64,000 bases of DNA from assembly GCA_016191875.1 (NCBI GenBank), contig JACPVG010000036.1, positions 299,252 through 363,251 on the forward strand. The letters run 5' to 3'. Origin of the DNA: Chloroflexota bacterium (GTDB lineage: Bacteria > Chloroflexota > Anaerolineae > Anaerolineales > UBA11579). Below, in pieces: positions 17,524 to 28,812 of the stretch. The notes under the pieces were generated by a model. That model was not told the origin of the DNA, searched no databases, and saw only the letters and a list, made by a program, of their open reading frames with translations. Position numbers and translations under genes: made by a program. Within the stretch, counting starts at the first letter, position 1, and each line of letters begins with the position of its first letter.

Positions 17524-18515
17524 TGTACAGCATCCTGCGCCCCTGGTTGTTCCGGCTGGAGCCGGAGCGCGCCCACGCTCTCACCCTGCGGCTGATGCAG
17601 GTCGTGGGGGCGGCGCCGCCGCTGGCGGCCATCGTTCGGCGGCAGTACGCGATGGCTGCGCAGCCGGTGCAGGCGTTCGGGCTGGGCTTCGCCAACCCCA
17701 TCGGGCTGGCGGCGGGCTACGACAAGGACGGCCTGGCCTGGCGCGGGCTGGCGGCGCTGGGCTTCGGGCATATCGAGGTGGGCAGCGTCACCCTGCGGCC
17801 GCAGGCGGGCAACCCGCGCCCGCGCCTGTTTCGGTTGGAGGAAGACCGGGCGCTGATCAACCGCATGGGCTTTCCCAGCCGGGGGGCGGACTTCGTCGCC
17901 CGCCGCCTGGCCGGGCCACGCCCGCCGGGGTTGGTCCTGGGCGTCAACCTGGGGCTGAACAAGGACGCGCCGCTGGAACGCGCCGCCGAAGAGTACGCCG
18001 AATTGCAGCGCATCTTCGACCCGCTGGCCGATTACCTGGCGGTCAACGTCAGTTCGCCGAACACAGCCGGACTGCGGGCCTTGCAGGCGCAGGAACGGCT
18101 GGCCGGCCTGCTGGCGGCGTTGAAGGCGAACAAGCGCAAGCCGCTGCTGGTCAAGTTATCGCCTGACCTGGAGGAGCGCCAACTGGATGAGGCGCTGGAA
18201 GTCTTGCTGGATGGCGGGGCGGATGGCGTCATCGCCGTGAACACCACGCTGGCGCGGCCATCCCTGCGCTCGCGGCACGCGGGGGAAGCGGGCGGGTTGA
18301 GCGGCGCGCCGCTGGCGGCCATACGCGCCAGGGCACTGGAGCGTATGGCCGATAAGCTGGCTGGCCGTCTGCCGCTGGTGGCGGCGGGGGGAATCATGAC
18401 CGACGAAGATGCCCGTGCCTGCCTGGAGGCGGGCGCGGCGTTGGTGCAGGTGTATACGGGGATGGTCTATGGCGGGCCGGACTTCGTGCGGAGACTTATG
18501 GTATGGCAGGAATAA
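17523..18515 (+). CDS. pyrD: dihydroorotate dehydrogenase (quinone), class 2
   Basis: A 330-residue flavoenzyme that oxidises dihydroorotate to orotate and passes electrons to the quinone pool. The start is the ATG at 17523 inside TGATG, sharing one base with the upstream stop. FMN and substrate motifs include GLAAGYDKDG, INRMGFPSRG, GVNLGLNKD, and VNVSSPNTAGLR, where a serine serves as catalytic base as in class 2 enzymes. VNTTLAR and the C-terminal phosphate site QVYTGMVYGGP are also present. The N-terminal helices (about residues 1-40) are the membrane- and quinone-associating part typical of class 2. It is the last gene of the pyr cluster. Confidence 0.95.
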   Translation: MYSILRPWLFRLEPERAHALTLRLMQVVGAAPPLAAIVRRQYAMAAQPVQAFGLGFANPIGLAAGYDKDGLAWRGLAALGFGHIEVGSVTLRPQAGNPRPRLFRLEEDRALINRMGFPSRGADFVARRLAGPRPPGLVLGVNLGLNKDAPLERAAEEYAELQRIFDPLADYLAVNVSSPNTAGLRALQAQERLAGLLAALKANKRKPLLVKLSPDLEERQLDEALEVLLDGGADGVIAVNTTLARPSLRSRHAGEAGGLSGAPLAAIRARALERMADKLAGRLPLVAAGGIMTDEDARACLEAGAALVQVYTGMVYGGPDFVRRLMVWQE

Positions 18516-18938
18516 CCTTGAATAAACGAGAACCCCGCCCGCCTGTTACGCTCATAGAGGCTAAATAGTACCAATGTCCTATAAGTTCCTAAACGAAATG
18601 CAAGCGCCGATTGTGGGCAAAAGTACTATAATCGTCGGGACAACTGCATACGAAGTGTGTGGCCTTCCATCCGAATCGCACCGCCGGTATTATTGATTTT
18701 CTTCATTGCGGGCGAATTTGATTATCTGGAAATTGATTTCGCCTGGAAAGCGGATGGAAATGAAGCATTTCGTTGCACCGACTTTTTGGGGGCCAACGGG
18801 TTCGCCGCTCCTGACCCTGGCAGGCATAACGGGCGCCATGCCAGTGCGGGAGCGCTTTTACGTTGGATTGAGACAATTGCACCCGGTAAAACGGGGAGGA
18901 GATTGCGCGCCGTTCCAGAAGGCGGGCGCGTTCGAATA
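18516..18938. other. 423-bp upstream region of the giant surface protein
   Basis: A perfect TATAAT (18627-18632) is preceded by no convincing -35. If it is used, transcription starts near 18639 and leaves a leader of about 300 nt before the signal-peptide ATG at 18939. The same frame is open back to a GTG at 18657, but those 94 residues show no family resemblance. I recognise no riboswitch class here and see no SD close to 18939. Confidence 0.45.
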
Positions 18939-21900
18939 ATGAAAACCGGGAAATCGCGGCTCACATCGCAGCCGAAACTCAAAGGCCCGCACTGGCGGGT
19001 AATTGCGCGCATCGCCGTTTCGCTGGCTGTGCTGGGTTCGATACTGGCCGCGCCCTTCGGCGGGGTTACCCCCGCCCTGGCGGCGGCTTCGCTCACCATC
19101 TCGCCCATCACCTGGAACGTGGTCGGCCTGGACAGCAACAACGTCAACGTCGGCCCCGAAAACTTCCCCATCGGGGCGCGGGTGTGCAACACGGGCGACG
19201 CGGCCGCCACCAACCTGTCGGCGGACTTCGTCTGGGATTCGGCGAATACCTACATCAACCTGCGCACGGGCTCGCTGGACCCCATCACGCTCTCCAGCCT
19301 GGCGGCGGGCGATTGTTACGATTTCTACTTTGAGGTCACGGTCACGCGTAATGCGGCGGCCTACGACACCACCCGCGAATACCACATCACCGTGACCGCC
19401 GACGGCGGGCTTTCGGCTTCCACCCCCAGCGACCGTGAGCTTTACGTCGAATACCTGATTTCGCAGAGCCGCAACTCCGTGACGGACGTGCAGTTGGACG
19501 GCGTTTCGGTGAGCCCCGGCGGCACGATGACGCTGGTGGTCGGCCAGACCTATGACATCACCCTGGTGGGCAGCACGGCCACCAACGGCTACGAGCAGAT
19601 CGAGAGTTTCATCAATTTCCCCAACACCATCTTCCAGGTGCTGGCGGTGGATACCACATACACCGCCGAGACCTCCGGGACGATGGCGCCGCCTTACGAC
19701 ACGCTGTACGGCGACGCCTGCGTGTGGGTGAACGACTTCAACAGCCTCAACTACCGTTCGTGCGTATCCACCGGCAAGGCGGGCGGCGACATTACCGTGA
19801 CCTATACGGTGAAGATCATCGGCGGGGCGGGCAGTTCAAACGTGCTCAGCACGCTGATCTACGACTTTTCCGGCAGCAGTTATCACTACAACGCCGACTT
19901 CGCCACCAGCGGGCGCATCGCCAGCATTGTCAATGTGGACATCTCCAAGTCGTTCGCGCCCAAGAGCATCAACCCGGGCGATGACTCCACGCTCACTTTT
20001 ACGATTCCCAATCCGGGCTCGAACGCCATCAACGACCTGAATTTCGTTGACAACCTGCCGGCCGGGGTGGAGATCTCCGCCACCACCATCACCTACAGCG
20101 GGTGCGGCAGCCCGTCGCCGGCCTCGCTGACGGTGGGGGATACGTCGCTTTCGTTCACCAACATCGACATCGCCGGACTGGCGACCTGTACCATCAGCGT
20201 GACCGTCTCCTCGGTCACCGAAGGCATCCACACTAACACCAGCGACAACCTGTTCATTGACACCGAGGACACCGGCAATTTCGCCACCGACGTGCTCTCG
20301 GTGACCTCCAAGCCCGCGCCGCCTTCCTCCTGCGCCAGCCCGGTGACGCTGGCCACCTGGACGATGCCCACCACCGGCCAGGGCAGCGGCGGCCCGCCGC
20401 CGCCGTATACGACGATAGATGCCGACGTGTCAACGGCCACCGCCGCCAGTTCGGGCGGCACCTCGTCCATTGTGGCGGCCGGCACGGGCGGCACGACCAA
20501 CGCCTGGCAGATTCAGGGCGGCTGGAACGGTGTGACAAATCCCACCGGCAGCACCACGCCGTATTTCGAGTTCACGGTGGACTCGAGCAACTACGGCGGC
20601 ATCGCCATCACGTTTGCCTACGACCTGGAAGGCAACGGCGACTGGGGCAACGTGGGCGACAACCAGATCTACATCCACTCCCAGGCCGATTCAGGCTCGT
20701 TTGTCACGCTTTCTTCCACGCCGATTACCGCCACTAAAGGCTCGTGGCAGACGCTGGCCGGCTCCTATACGGCCGACTCCAGCGGCGCCAGTACCACCAC
20801 ATTCCGTATCAACGCCGAGGGCGCGCCCGCCAACAAACCCAACGCGCTGATGAAGCTGGATGACATTACCATCACCGGCTGCCCGCGCCCGGATGTACCG
20901 ACGCTGTCCAAGGCGTTCTCCACCGACCCGATCGTGGTGGGCGGCACCAGCACACTGACCTTCACGTTCGCCAACCCGAATTCCACTGCCCTGACCGGCG
21001 TGGGTTTCTCCGACACACTGCCCACCGGCCTGGAGATCGACGATCCGAATGGGCTGGTCACTTCCTGCTCGGTCGGCAGCTTCACCGGCCAGACGACCAC
21101 CGCGACACCCGGCTCATCCAGCATCACGGTCAGCGGCGGTACGCTTTCCGCCAATGCCGTCTGTACGATAGCCGTTGATATCCTGGGGACCGAAGCCGGG
21201 GTGTACACCAACACCAGCGATAGCATCACTTCTTCCGAGACTGGCCCCAACACGACCTCCACCGGCTATGGCACCGACACGCTGACCGTGCTCGACCCGC
21301 CGGAGATCTCCAAGGCCTTCGGCGAGAACTCGATTCTCACCAATGGCACGACCAGCCTGACCTTCTCGATTCATAACCCGAACATCGCCACCACCCTGAC
21401 CGGCGTGCAGTTCACCGACAATCTGCCGGCCGGGCTGGAGGTCGCCAACCCGAACGGCCTGACCGGCTCGTGCGGCGGCGGGACCATCACCGCCACAGCG
21501 ACCACCACGTCCATCAGCCTGTCCGGCGCCAGCCTGGCGGCCGGGGAGACCTGCACCTTCTCTGTGGATGTGACCGGCACGACGACGGGCGTGAAGGACA
21601 ACTCCGTTCAGGTCAGTTCCACCAACGGCGGCACCGGGAACACGGCCACTGCCAGCCTGCTGGTGAAGGACCCGACCGCCTCGCTGAGTTTCCTCAAGCA
21701 GGTCGGCCCGACGGCCACCGGCCCGTGGTCTTCGTTCCTGGCGGTTGCCGAGAACGATGACGTCTTCTATCGATTCGTTATTGAGAACACCGGCGATGTG
21801 GCCCTGACCTCGGTGGACATCGCCGAAGACGTTGCCATCGTGCCCGCCCTGGATGTGAGCACCTGCGCCTGGGAGGACGGCGACGGCAACCCCCTCACCC

Positions 21901-24900
21901 AGCCGTTCAACCTGCCGGTGGCCGACGCCGACGAAGGTCACATCGCAATCTGCGTTCTGGGCCCGGTCAGCGCCACGCTGGGCGAGCATGAGAACACCGC
22001 CACCGCCACAGGCACCTACAGCGGGAGCGACTACACGGATACCGATTCCGCCACCTATGCCACCACGGAATTGACGCTGGACAAGACCGCCGACCCGCTG
22101 GTGTTCAACGCCGCGGGCGAATTGATCACGTACACCTATGTGGTCACGAACACCGGCTACGCGCCGCTGGAAGGCCCGGTAACCGTGACCGACGATAAGA
22201 TCACGACGCCCAACGAGGTGGTCTGCGATGATGTTGCGGACGCCCTGGTGGGCGTGAACCCGGGCGACGGCGACAATTTCCTGGACCCGGGTGAGCATGT
22301 GACCTGCACGGCCACGTATGAGATCGTGGCGGGCGATGTGGCCGCCGGTTCGGTGACCAACACCGCTTCGGCTGAGGCGGATGGCGTGACCTCGAACAAC
22401 GACAGCGCTACCGTCAGCCTGCCCGCCACCGCGACCCCGACCGCGACCAATACCCCGACCGAGACGGCGACGCCGACGGCCACTGAGACGCCCACCGAGA
22501 CGCCGACCGCGACAGCCACCGACACGCCCACCGCGACGCCGACCGATACTCCGACGGATACGCCGACCGCGACCAGCACGCCGACCGATACCCCGACGGC
22601 GACGGCCACCGACACGCCGACATCCACGCCGACGGATACCCCGACCGCGACAGCCACCGACACGCCGACATCCACGCCGACGGATACGCCGACCGCGACC
22701 CCGACGGATACGCCGTCTCCGCTGCCCTCGCCCACCAACACCGCGACCGACACGCCGACCGCGACTGCGACGGACACTCCGACGGCGACGAACACTCCGA
22801 CGGATACGCCGACCGCGACGGCCACCGACACGCCAACATCTACACCGACGGACACGCCGACATCCACGCCGACCGACACGCCGACCTCGACTCCGACGGA
22901 CACCCCGACCGCGACTGCGACGGACACTCCGACCGCGACGGACACCCCGACCGCGACGAACACCGCGACGGACACGCCGACGGCCACCAACACCGCGACG
23001 GACACGCCGACGGCCACCAACACCGCGACGGACACCCCGACCGCGACGAACACCGCCACGGATACGCCGACGGCTACGAACACGGCCACGGATACGCCGA
23101 CTGCGACGCCGACCGACACGCCGACATCGACTCCGACCGATACCCCGACGTCGACTCCGACCGCGACTGCGACGGACACTCCGACCGCGACGCCGACGGA
23201 TACACCGACATCCACACCGACGGACACGCCGACATCCACACCGACGGATACGCCGACGGCGACTAACACCGCCACGGACACGCCGACTTCGACGGCCACC
23301 GACACGCCGACCTCGACTCCGACGGATACGCCGACGGCGACGAACACCGCGACGGATACCCCGACCGCGACGCCGACGGATACGCCGACTTCGACTCCGA
23401 CGGATACGCCGACGGCGACTAACACCGCCACGGACACGCCGACTGCAACGGCCACCGCCACGGACACGCCGACCGCGACGGCTACCGACACGCCGACTTC
23501 GACTCCGACGGATACCCCGACCGCGACGGCCACGGATACGCCGACTTCGACTCCGACCGCGACGAACACTGCGACGGATACACCGACGGCGACTAACACC
23601 GCCACGGACACGCCGACTGCAACGGCCACCGCCACGGACACGCCGACCGCGACGGCCACCGACACGCCAACCTCGACTCCGACGGATACGCCGACGGCGA
23701 CGAACACCGCGACGGATACCCCGACCGCGACGCCGACGGATACGCCGACGGCGACCAACACGGCCACCGACACTCCGACTGCGACGAGCACCGCGACGGA
23801 TACGCCGACTGCGACTCCGACGGATACACCGACGGCGACTAACACCGCCACGGATACGCCGACCGCGACTGCGACGGACACCCCGACCGCGACCAACACC
23901 GCGACGGATACACCGACCGCGACAGCCACCGACACGCCGACGGCGACGGCCACCGACACGCCGACCGCGACGAACACTGCAACGGATACACCGACTGCGA
24001 CGGCCACCAACACCGCCACGGACACGCCGACTGCGACGCCGACGGATACGCCGACCGCGACGAACACTGCAACGGATACACCGACTGCGACGGCCACCGC
24101 CACGGATACGGAGACGGCCACCGCGACAGCTACAGGCACCGCAACCGCGACGAACACCGCCACGGAAACGGCCACCGGAACGGCCACAGGTACGACCACC
24201 GCGACCGCAACAGCCACCGCGACGGTTGATCCGGGGGTCGCCAACATCGGCGGCACGGTCTGGCTGGACAGCGATGGCGACGGCGTTCAGGATCCGGGCG
24301 AAAACGGCATCCAGAACGTGACCATCGAATTGTGGACCGATCCGGATGGCGACGGCGACGTCACCCTGGACGGCGTCCTGGTGGGCACACTCACCACCGA
24401 CATCAACGGTGACTTCGACTTCACCGGCCTGCCGCCCGGCAACTACGTCGTGTTCGTCACCGATGACAACAATGAACTCGACGGCCTGGCCCTGACCACC
24501 GCCAACGAACCGCTCCAGGTGACCGTGGCGGGCGGCGAAGACTACAACGACGCCGACTTCGGCTACGAGGGCGGCCCGGTCAGCCTCAGCAAGCAACTGC
24601 TGGCGGTGGATGAACTGCCGAACACCACGCCCAACCGGGTGGCCATCGGCGAGATCATCGAATATCAGGTCGATATCGTCTTTGGGGCGGGCGCCTCGCA
24701 CGTGGACGCCAGCATCACCGACATCCTCGACCTGGGCCTGGCCTTCATGGACTGCGACCCGCTGGATATCAGCGCCGATGCCGGGCTGACCACCACGCTG
24801 CCGGGCGGTTTCGCCGACCTGTGCACGCCGGATGCGGTCACGCCCGCCAGCGGCAACCCGGCCATCCTGCCCTTCCCGACTGGAAGCGTAGTGGCCGAAG

Positions 24901-26123
24901 AACAGGGTCGCCAGATCGTCTGGGACCTGGGCGACGTGCAGAACACCGCCGGGGTGGACCAGACCCTCACCATCATCTATCGCGTCATCGTGCTGGACAT
25001 CCCGCAGAACTCGCGCGGCGACACGCTGAACAACGACGTCTTCTGGGGCGCGGGCATCCTGAACGACAGCGCCGCCCTGGTGACCATCGTCGAGCCGGAC
25101 CTGGATATCAACAAGACCGCCAGCCCGACGTCCGCCTCACCCGGCGACATCATCACCTTCACGCTGGATATCTTCCACACCCCGTCCAGCAACAGCGACG
25201 CCTTCGACGTCATCGTCCGGGACGCCGTGGAGCCGGAATTCACCTACGTGGCAGGCTCGCTGCGCTACGTGAGCGGCCAGGTACCCACGCTGCTGGACGA
25301 CAGCGGCGCGCCCAACCTGCGCATCGTCTGGGACACCTTCCTGGATAACGGCCAGCATGCCGTGGTGGCTTTCGACGTCACCCTCGGGGCCATCCCGCCC
25401 GGCGGCAGCGCCTCCAATACCGGCTTTGTGGAATGGTCGTCCTTCCCCGGCGACCGCACCACGCCGCAATCGCCCTACAACATCTTCTCCACCGAGCGTT
25501 GGTACGACCCGCCCGACCCGGTGGACATCTACGGCGGCATCTCGTCCACGTCCGTGGTGAACTTCGACCTCGAGGGCAGCGACTTCAGCCTGCCGGAGAC
25601 CGGCTTTGCCCCCGGCCAGCAGACGCCGCTGGAGCCGCTGGTTGAAGCCCCGTACTTCGATCTGGGCGATATCTGGCTGGAGATCCCGTCGCTCGGCGTG
25701 CAGATGCCTATCGTGGGCGTGCCGCTGGCTGAGACCGGCTGGGACGTGGCCTACCTGGGCGAGAACGCCGGTTACCTGGAAGGCACCGCCTTCCCGACCC
25801 TGCGCGGCAACACCGCCCTCACCGGCCACGTGTGGAACGCCAACGGCAACCCCGGCCCGTTCTACCTGCTCGACCAGTTATCCTACGGCGACCTGATCAT
25901 CATCCACGCCTACGGTCAGCAGTACGTGTACTCCCTGCGCAGCAACACGCAGGCGCTGCCGGGCGACCTGGGCGTGCTCGGTCACGAGGAACTGGATTGG
26001 GTGACCCTTATCACCTGCGAAGGCTACAACGAACGCCTGGGCGATTACCAATGGCGCACGGTGGTCAAAGCGGTGCTGGTGAGAATCGTCCCGGAAGGCG
26101 CCGACCCGGCCGCCCCGCAATAA
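18939..26123 (+). CDS. giant secreted DUF11 protein with LPETG motif and C-terminal sortase domain
   Basis: A 2394-residue exported protein. I start at 18939 ([10 protein letters not shown]) because it yields a clean signal peptide ending ALAA near residue 49; the track GTG at 18657 adds 94 unexplained residues. Order of parts: DUF11-type beta-sandwich repeats (starts near residues 333, 654, 788, 917, 1045), a Thr/Pro/Asp linker (about 1164-1763), an SdrD B-like domain with [19 protein letters not shown] (about 1771-1870), two more DUF11 domains, an LPETG motif (2218-2222) and a sortase domain (about 2240-2390). The sortase has His2297 (TGHVW), Cys2360 (LITCEGY) and Arg2373 (QWRTV). No C-terminal membrane anchor follows. 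Sortases cleave LPXTG signals and join the Thr to an amine. Here signal and enzyme share one chain, so processing in cis is possible. Confidence 0.85.
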   Translation: MKTGKSRLTSQPKLKGPHWRVIARIAVSLAVLGSILAAPFGGVTPALAAASLTISPITWNVVGLDSNNVNVGPENFPIGARVCNTGDAAATNLSADFVWDSANTYINLRTGSLDPITLSSLAAGDCYDFYFEVTVTRNAAAYDTTREYHITVTADGGLSASTPSDRELYVEYLISQSRNSVTDVQLDGVSVSPGGTMTLVVGQTYDITLVGSTATNGYEQIESFINFPNTIFQVLAVDTTYTAETSGTMAPPYDTLYGDACVWVNDFNSLNYRSCVSTGKAGGDITVTYTVKIIGGAGSSNVLSTLIYDFSGSSYHYNADFATSGRIASIVNVDISKSFAPKSINPGDDSTLTFTIPNPGSNAINDLNFVDNLPAGVEISATTITYSGCGSPSPASLTVGDTSLSFTNIDIAGLATCTISVTVSSVTEGIHTNTSDNLFIDTEDTGNFATDVLSVTSKPAPPSSCASPVTLATWTMPTTGQGSGGPPPPYTTIDADVSTATAASSGGTSSIVAAGTGGTTNAWQIQGGWNGVTNPTGSTTPYFEFTVDSSNYGGIAITFAYDLEGNGDWGNVGDNQIYIHSQADSGSFVTLSSTPITATKGSWQTLAGSYTADSSGASTTTFRINAEGAPANKPNALMKLDDITITGCPRPDVPTLSKAFSTDPIVVGGTSTLTFTFANPNSTALTGVGFSDTLPTGLEIDDPNGLVTSCSVGSFTGQTTTATPGSSSITVSGGTLSANAVCTIAVDILGTEAGVYTNTSDSITSSETGPNTTSTGYGTDTLTVLDPPEISKAFGENSILTNGTTSLTFSIHNPNIATTLTGVQFTDNLPAGLEVANPNGLTGSCGGGTITATATTTSISLSGASLAAGETCTFSVDVTGTTTGVKDNSVQVSSTNGGTGNTATASLLVKDPTASLSFLKQVGPTATGPWSSFLAVAENDDVFYRFVIENTGDVALTSVDIAEDVAIVPALDVSTCAWEDGDGNPLTQPFNLPVADADEGHIAICVLGPVSATLGEHENTATATGTYSGSDYTDTDSATYATTELTLDKTADPLVFNAAGELITYTYVVTNTGYAPLEGPVTVTDDKITTPNEVVCDDVADALVGVNPGDGDNFLDPGEHVTCTATYEIVAGDVAAGSVTNTASAEADGVTSNNDSATVSLPATATPTATNTPTETATPTATETPTETPTATATDTPTATPTDTPTDTPTATSTPTDTPTATATDTPTSTPTDTPTATATDTPTSTPTDTPTATPTDTPSPLPSPTNTATDTPTATATDTPTATNTPTDTPTATATDTPTSTPTDTPTSTPTDTPTSTPTDTPTATATDTPTATDTPTATNTATDTPTATNTATDTPTATNTATDTPTATNTATDTPTATNTATDTPTATPTDTPTSTPTDTPTSTPTATATDTPTATPTDTPTSTPTDTPTSTPTDTPTATNTATDTPTSTATDTPTSTPTDTPTATNTATDTPTATPTDTPTSTPTDTPTATNTATDTPTATATATDTPTATATDTPTSTPTDTPTATATDTPTSTPTATNTATDTPTATNTATDTPTATATATDTPTATATDTPTSTPTDTPTATNTATDTPTATPTDTPTATNTATDTPTATSTATDTPTATPTDTPTATNTATDTPTATATDTPTATNTATDTPTATATDTPTATATDTPTATNTATDTPTATATNTATDTPTATPTDTPTATNTATDTPTATATATDTETATATATGTATATNTATETATGTATGTTTATATATATVDPGVANIGGTVWLDSDGDGVQDPGENGIQNVTIELWTDPDGDGDVTLDGVLVGTLTTDINGDFDFTGLPPGNYVVFVTDDNNELDGLALTTANEPLQVTVAGGEDYNDADFGYEGGPVSLSKQLLAVDELPNTTPNRVAIGEIIEYQVDIVFGAGASHVDASITDILDLGLAFMDCDPLDISADAGLTTTLPGGFADLCTPDAVTPASGNPAILPFPTGSVVAEEQGRQIVWDLGDVQNTAGVDQTLTIIYRVIVLDIPQNSRGDTLNNDVFWGAGILNDSAALVTIVEPDLDINKTASPTSASPGDIITFTLDIFHTPSSNSDAFDVIVRDAVEPEFTYVAGSLRYVSGQVPTLLDDSGAPNLRIVWDTFLDNGQHAVVAFDVTLGAIPPGGSASNTGFVEWSSFPGDRTTPQSPYNIFSTERWYDPPDPVDIYGGISSTSVVNFDLEGSDFSLPETGFAPGQQTPLEPLVEAPYFDLGDIWLEIPSLGVQMPIVGVPLAETGWDVAYLGENAGYLEGTAFPTLRGNTALTGHVWNANGNPGPFYLLDQLSYGDLIIIHAYGQQYVYSLRSNTQALPGDLGVLGHEELDWVTLITCEGYNERLGDYQWRTVVKAVLVRIVPEGADPAAPQ
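22428..24227 (+). repeat. 1.8-kb tandem repeat encoding a Thr/Pro/Asp linker
   Basis: About 600 codons are built from degenerate 12- and 24-bp units such as GACACGCCGACC and ACGGATACGCCGACCGCGAC, encoding T-D-T-P-T-A-T-x. The units vary mainly at third codon positions while Thr/Pro/Ala/Asp are kept. This forms a long extended, probably glycosylated spacer. The same stretch leaves the antisense frames open and produces the false minus-strand ORFs at 21114-24701 and 22157-24256. Such repeats recombine easily and are prone to assembly collapse. Confidence 0.9.
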
Positions 26124-26140
26124 CGAGAGACAACGAAAAG

Positions 26141-26173
26141 AAATCGCCGCAGGCAACTGCGGCGATTTTGATT
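26141..26173. terminator. bidirectional intrinsic terminator
   Basis: A perfect 12-bp stem, AAATCGCCGCAG (26141-26152) with loop GCAA and CTGCGGCGATTT (26157-26168), is followed by T-rich sequence on both strands. It separates the convergent sortase-fusion gene and dinB. Confidence 0.88.
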
Positions 26174-26179
26174 TCGGGT

Positions 26180-27358
26180 TTACCCCTGCCCCGGCTTGCG
26201 GCCGCGGGCGATGGCGTCATCGCCGAAGCGGGCGCGCAGTTCGCGCAACGCGGCCTCCAGGCGGGGATCGCGTTTTTCGATGGACTGGTCCCACAGGCTC
26301 AACTGGCGGCTGGGTGATTGCAGACGACTCATACCCACGCCCAGCAGCCGCACCGGCTTGCCGGGCCGCCAGTTCTTCTCGAATAGCGCCCGCGCTGTCT
26401 CGTAGATGCGGGCCGCATCGTCGGTGGGCGCGGCGAGGGTCGTCTGGCGCGTCAGAGTGGTGAAGTCCGGCCAGCGCAGTTTGATCTTGACGGTCGCGCC
26501 GCGCAGATTCTGGCTCTTCAGCATGCGCGCCACGCGCTCGCTCTGGCTCTTCAACTCGTCCAGCAGGCGCTGCCGGTCGCTGGCGTCGCGGCTGAAGGTG
26601 ATTTCCTGGCTGACCGACTTGGCCTCGCGGGCGGTCACCACCGGGCGGTCGTCTTCGCCGCGCGCCCGGCGCGCCAGGTCGCGGCCGTGCTGGCCGAAAT
26701 GGCGCCCCAGGTCTGCGGGCGGCCAGCGCACGAGTTCCCCGATGCGGCGGATGCCCAGTTCCGCCAGCCGGGCGGCGGTCTTGGGTCCCACGCCCCACAG
26801 CATTTCCACCGGCAATGGGGCCAGGAAGGCCGCCTCTTCGCCCGGCGGGACGAACTGGATGGCGTTGGGGTAGGTACCGGTCTGACGGGCGGCTTTGCCC
26901 ACGTCGGTGGCGATCTTGGCGACGAGTTTGTTGGCCGCCACGCCCAGTGAGCAGGGCAGGCCGGTTTCCCCCAGTACACGTTCCTGGATCACGCGGGCCA
27001 GCGCGCCGGCTTCTTCCGGCCGATCAGTGACATCCAGGAAGGCTTCGTCAATCGAAAGCTGTTCGACCAGCGGCGTGAACTGGCGCAGGATGGCCATAGC
27101 CTCCCTGCTTTTGGCGCTGTACCTGGAATGGCGGCCGGGCAGGATGCGCAGGCCGGGACACAACCGCAGGGCCTGGCCCATCGGCATGGCCGAGCGCACA
27201 CCGAAACGCCGGGCGGCGTAGGAACAGGAGGCCACCACGCCGCGTTCATCCGGTCGCCCGCCGACCGCAAAGGGCAGGCCGTGCAGGGTCGGGTCGTTGA
27301 GCTCTTCTACGGCGCAGAAGAAGGCGTCCAGGTCGAAGTGGAGGATTTTTCGGGGCAA
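26180..27358 (-). CDS. dinB: DNA polymerase IV (Y-family translesion polymerase)
   Basis: A 392-residue Y-family polymerase that copies past DNA lesions with low fidelity. The N-terminus ILHFDLDAFFCAVEE carries the first catalytic Asp and the steric-gate region, LSIDEAFLDVT carries the Asp-Glu pair, and GVAANKLVAKIAT is the helix-hairpin-associated palm motif. The little-finger domain spans about 245-350, and a C-terminal tail LSLWD-like segment may bind the sliding clamp. The start codon is TTG (27358); no better in-frame ATG lies upstream. It lies 40 bp downstream of the CoA-transferase gene on the same strand. No LexA box was identified. Confidence 0.95.
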   Translation of the reverse strand: MPRKILHFDLDAFFCAVEELNDPTLHGLPFAVGGRPDERGVVASCSYAARRFGVRSAMPMGQALRLCPGLRILPGRHSRYSAKSREAMAILRQFTPLVEQLSIDEAFLDVTDRPEEAGALARVIQERVLGETGLPCSLGVAANKLVAKIATDVGKAARQTGTYPNAIQFVPPGEEAAFLAPLPVEMLWGVGPKTAARLAELGIRRIGELVRWPPADLGRHFGQHGRDLARRARGEDDRPVVTAREAKSVSQEITFSRDASDRQRLLDELKSQSERVARMLKSQNLRGATVKIKLRWPDFTTLTRQTTLAAPTDDAARIYETARALFEKNWRPGKPVRLLGVGMSRLQSPSRQLSLWDQSIEKRDPRLEAALRELRARFGDDAIARGRKPGQG

Positions 27359-27398
27359 GGGAGCGGCAATCGGTCGGGGGTACTGGCGATCAGCCCGG

Positions 27399-28598
27399 TC
27401 AGACCAGGCCGTCCGCTTTCAGGGCCTGGATTTTTGACTCGTCGTAGCCGAGCATGTGCAAGATTTCCTCGTTGTGCTGGCCCAGCAGCGGCGGCGGCAG
27501 GCGCATCGCCAGCGGCGCGGTGAGGAAATTCATCGGCGAGGCGAGCTGCGGCACCTGCCCGCCGGCCGGGTGGTCCATGTAGTGCACGCGGCCGCGCGCC
27601 TGCACCTGCTCATGTTCGAACACCTCCCGGATGGTGTTGATGGGTGCGGCCGGGATCCCGGCGGCGTCGCAGACCGCCAGCCACTCGGCGGCCGGGCGCG
27701 CCGCAAATACCTCCGCCAGCAGCGGCACGATGACGTCACGGTTCTTCACCCGGGCAGCATTGGCGGCGAAGCGTTCATCTTCGGCCCATTGCGGTTTGCC
27801 CAGCGCTTTCACCAGTTTCGCCCACTGCCCGTCGTTGCCGGCCGCCACGGCGAAGTACTTGTCGCTGGCTTTGAACGACTGATACGGGACGATGTTGGGA
27901 TGGGCGTTGCCCAGGCGGCGCGGCTCCTGGCCGCTCACCAGGTAGTTGCTGGCGACGTAGGACAGCGTGGCGACCTGTGAGTCGAGCAGGGCCATGTCGA
28001 TATTCTGGCCCTGGCCGGTGCGCTGGCGGGCGAAGAGCGCCGCCAGGATGGCGTTGCAGGCCAAGATGCCGGTCATCAGGTCGGTGATGGCCACGCCCAC
28101 CCGATAGGGTTCGCCCTCCTCCGGGCCGGTGAGCGCCATCATGCCGCCCAGGGCCTGGGCGATGAAATCGTAGCCGGGCAGGTCGGCCAGCGGACCGGTC
28201 GTGCCATAGCCGGTGATGGTGCAGTAGATCAGCCCCGGCCGCAGTTCCTGGAGAGCGTCGTAGCCCAGCCCCAGGCGGGCCAGCGTGCCGGCCTTGAAGT
28301 TCTCCACCAGCACGTCGCCCCGGCGGATGAGGTCTTTGAGCGTCTCCAGCCCGGCGGGCGACTTGAGGTTGAGGGTGAGGCTGCGTTTGTTGCGGTTGGC
28401 GCTGAGGAAGTAGGCCGATTCGCCGGATTCAGTGAAGGGCGGGCCCCAGGCGCGGGTGTCATCGCCTTTGCCGGGGGCTTCGACTTTGATAACGTCTGCG
28501 CCCAGGTCGCCCAGCATCATGGTGCAGTACGGGCCGGCCAGCACACGGGTGAGGTCGATGACCTGGATTCCGGCAAGGAGCGCAGCGTCGTTTGGCAT
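27399..28598 (-). CDS. CaiB/BaiF (class III) CoA-transferase
   Basis: A 399-residue class III CoA-transferase. These enzymes move CoA between carboxylic acids through an aspartyl-CoA thioester in an interlocked dimer. Motifs seen are VIDLTRVLAGPYCTMMLGDL at the N-terminus, DVIKVEAPGKGDDTRAWGPP for CoA binding, GYGTTGPLADLPGYD, and VAITDLMTG with the expected catalytic Asp. The substrate cannot be read; formyl-, carnitine- or succinyl-type donors are all possible. It is upstream of dinB on the same strand, which gives no metabolic clue. A TAATAT on the minus strand at 28621-28626 may be its -10. Confidence 0.93.
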   Translation of the reverse strand: MPNDAALLAGIQVIDLTRVLAGPYCTMMLGDLGADVIKVEAPGKGDDTRAWGPPFTESGESAYFLSANRNKRSLTLNLKSPAGLETLKDLIRRGDVLVENFKAGTLARLGLGYDALQELRPGLIYCTITGYGTTGPLADLPGYDFIAQALGGMMALTGPEEGEPYRVGVAITDLMTGILACNAILAALFARQRTGQGQNIDMALLDSQVATLSYVASNYLVSGQEPRRLGNAHPNIVPYQSFKASDKYFAVAAGNDGQWAKLVKALGKPQWAEDERFAANAARVKNRDVIVPLLAEVFAARPAAEWLAVCDAAGIPAAPINTIREVFEHEQVQARGRVHYMDHPAGGQVPQLASPMNFLTAPLAMRLPPPLLGQHNEEILHMLGYDESKIQALKADGLV

Positions 28599-28812
28599 GA
28601 GAGTCTCCTGAATTCCTTCAATATTACCATTCGCCCGGCGCCCAAATCTGACCGCTTTGGTTGGTATCTTTGGGAGCCATTTTGTGTTAATATGACCATA
28701 GTACTAATTGTCTTACAACTGAGATCTCGAGGAGGTGCCGCGCCGCAGATCCATCGCAACCCCCGTTCTTCCCCTTTTCGCAACCACAAGGCAGATTATT
28801 GAGAGGAGAATT

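Noticed and set aside
18657-18938. 94-residue N-terminal extension of the sortase-fusion protein from GTG 18657
   Set aside because: It would bury the evident signal peptide in the chain; no family resemblance or clear SD supports it, though the TATAAT at 18627 keeps it possible.
22428-24227. CRISPR array or minisatellite of non-coding nature
   Set aside because: Units are in frame, 12/24 bp without unique spacers, and keep a Thr/Pro protein pattern.
21114-24701. Minus-strand ORFs of 1195 aa (21114-24701) and 699 aa (22157-24256)
   Set aside because: They are antisense to the Thr/Pro repeat of the surface protein; the products are runs of R/G/V caused by the repeat unit, with no domain and no start signal.
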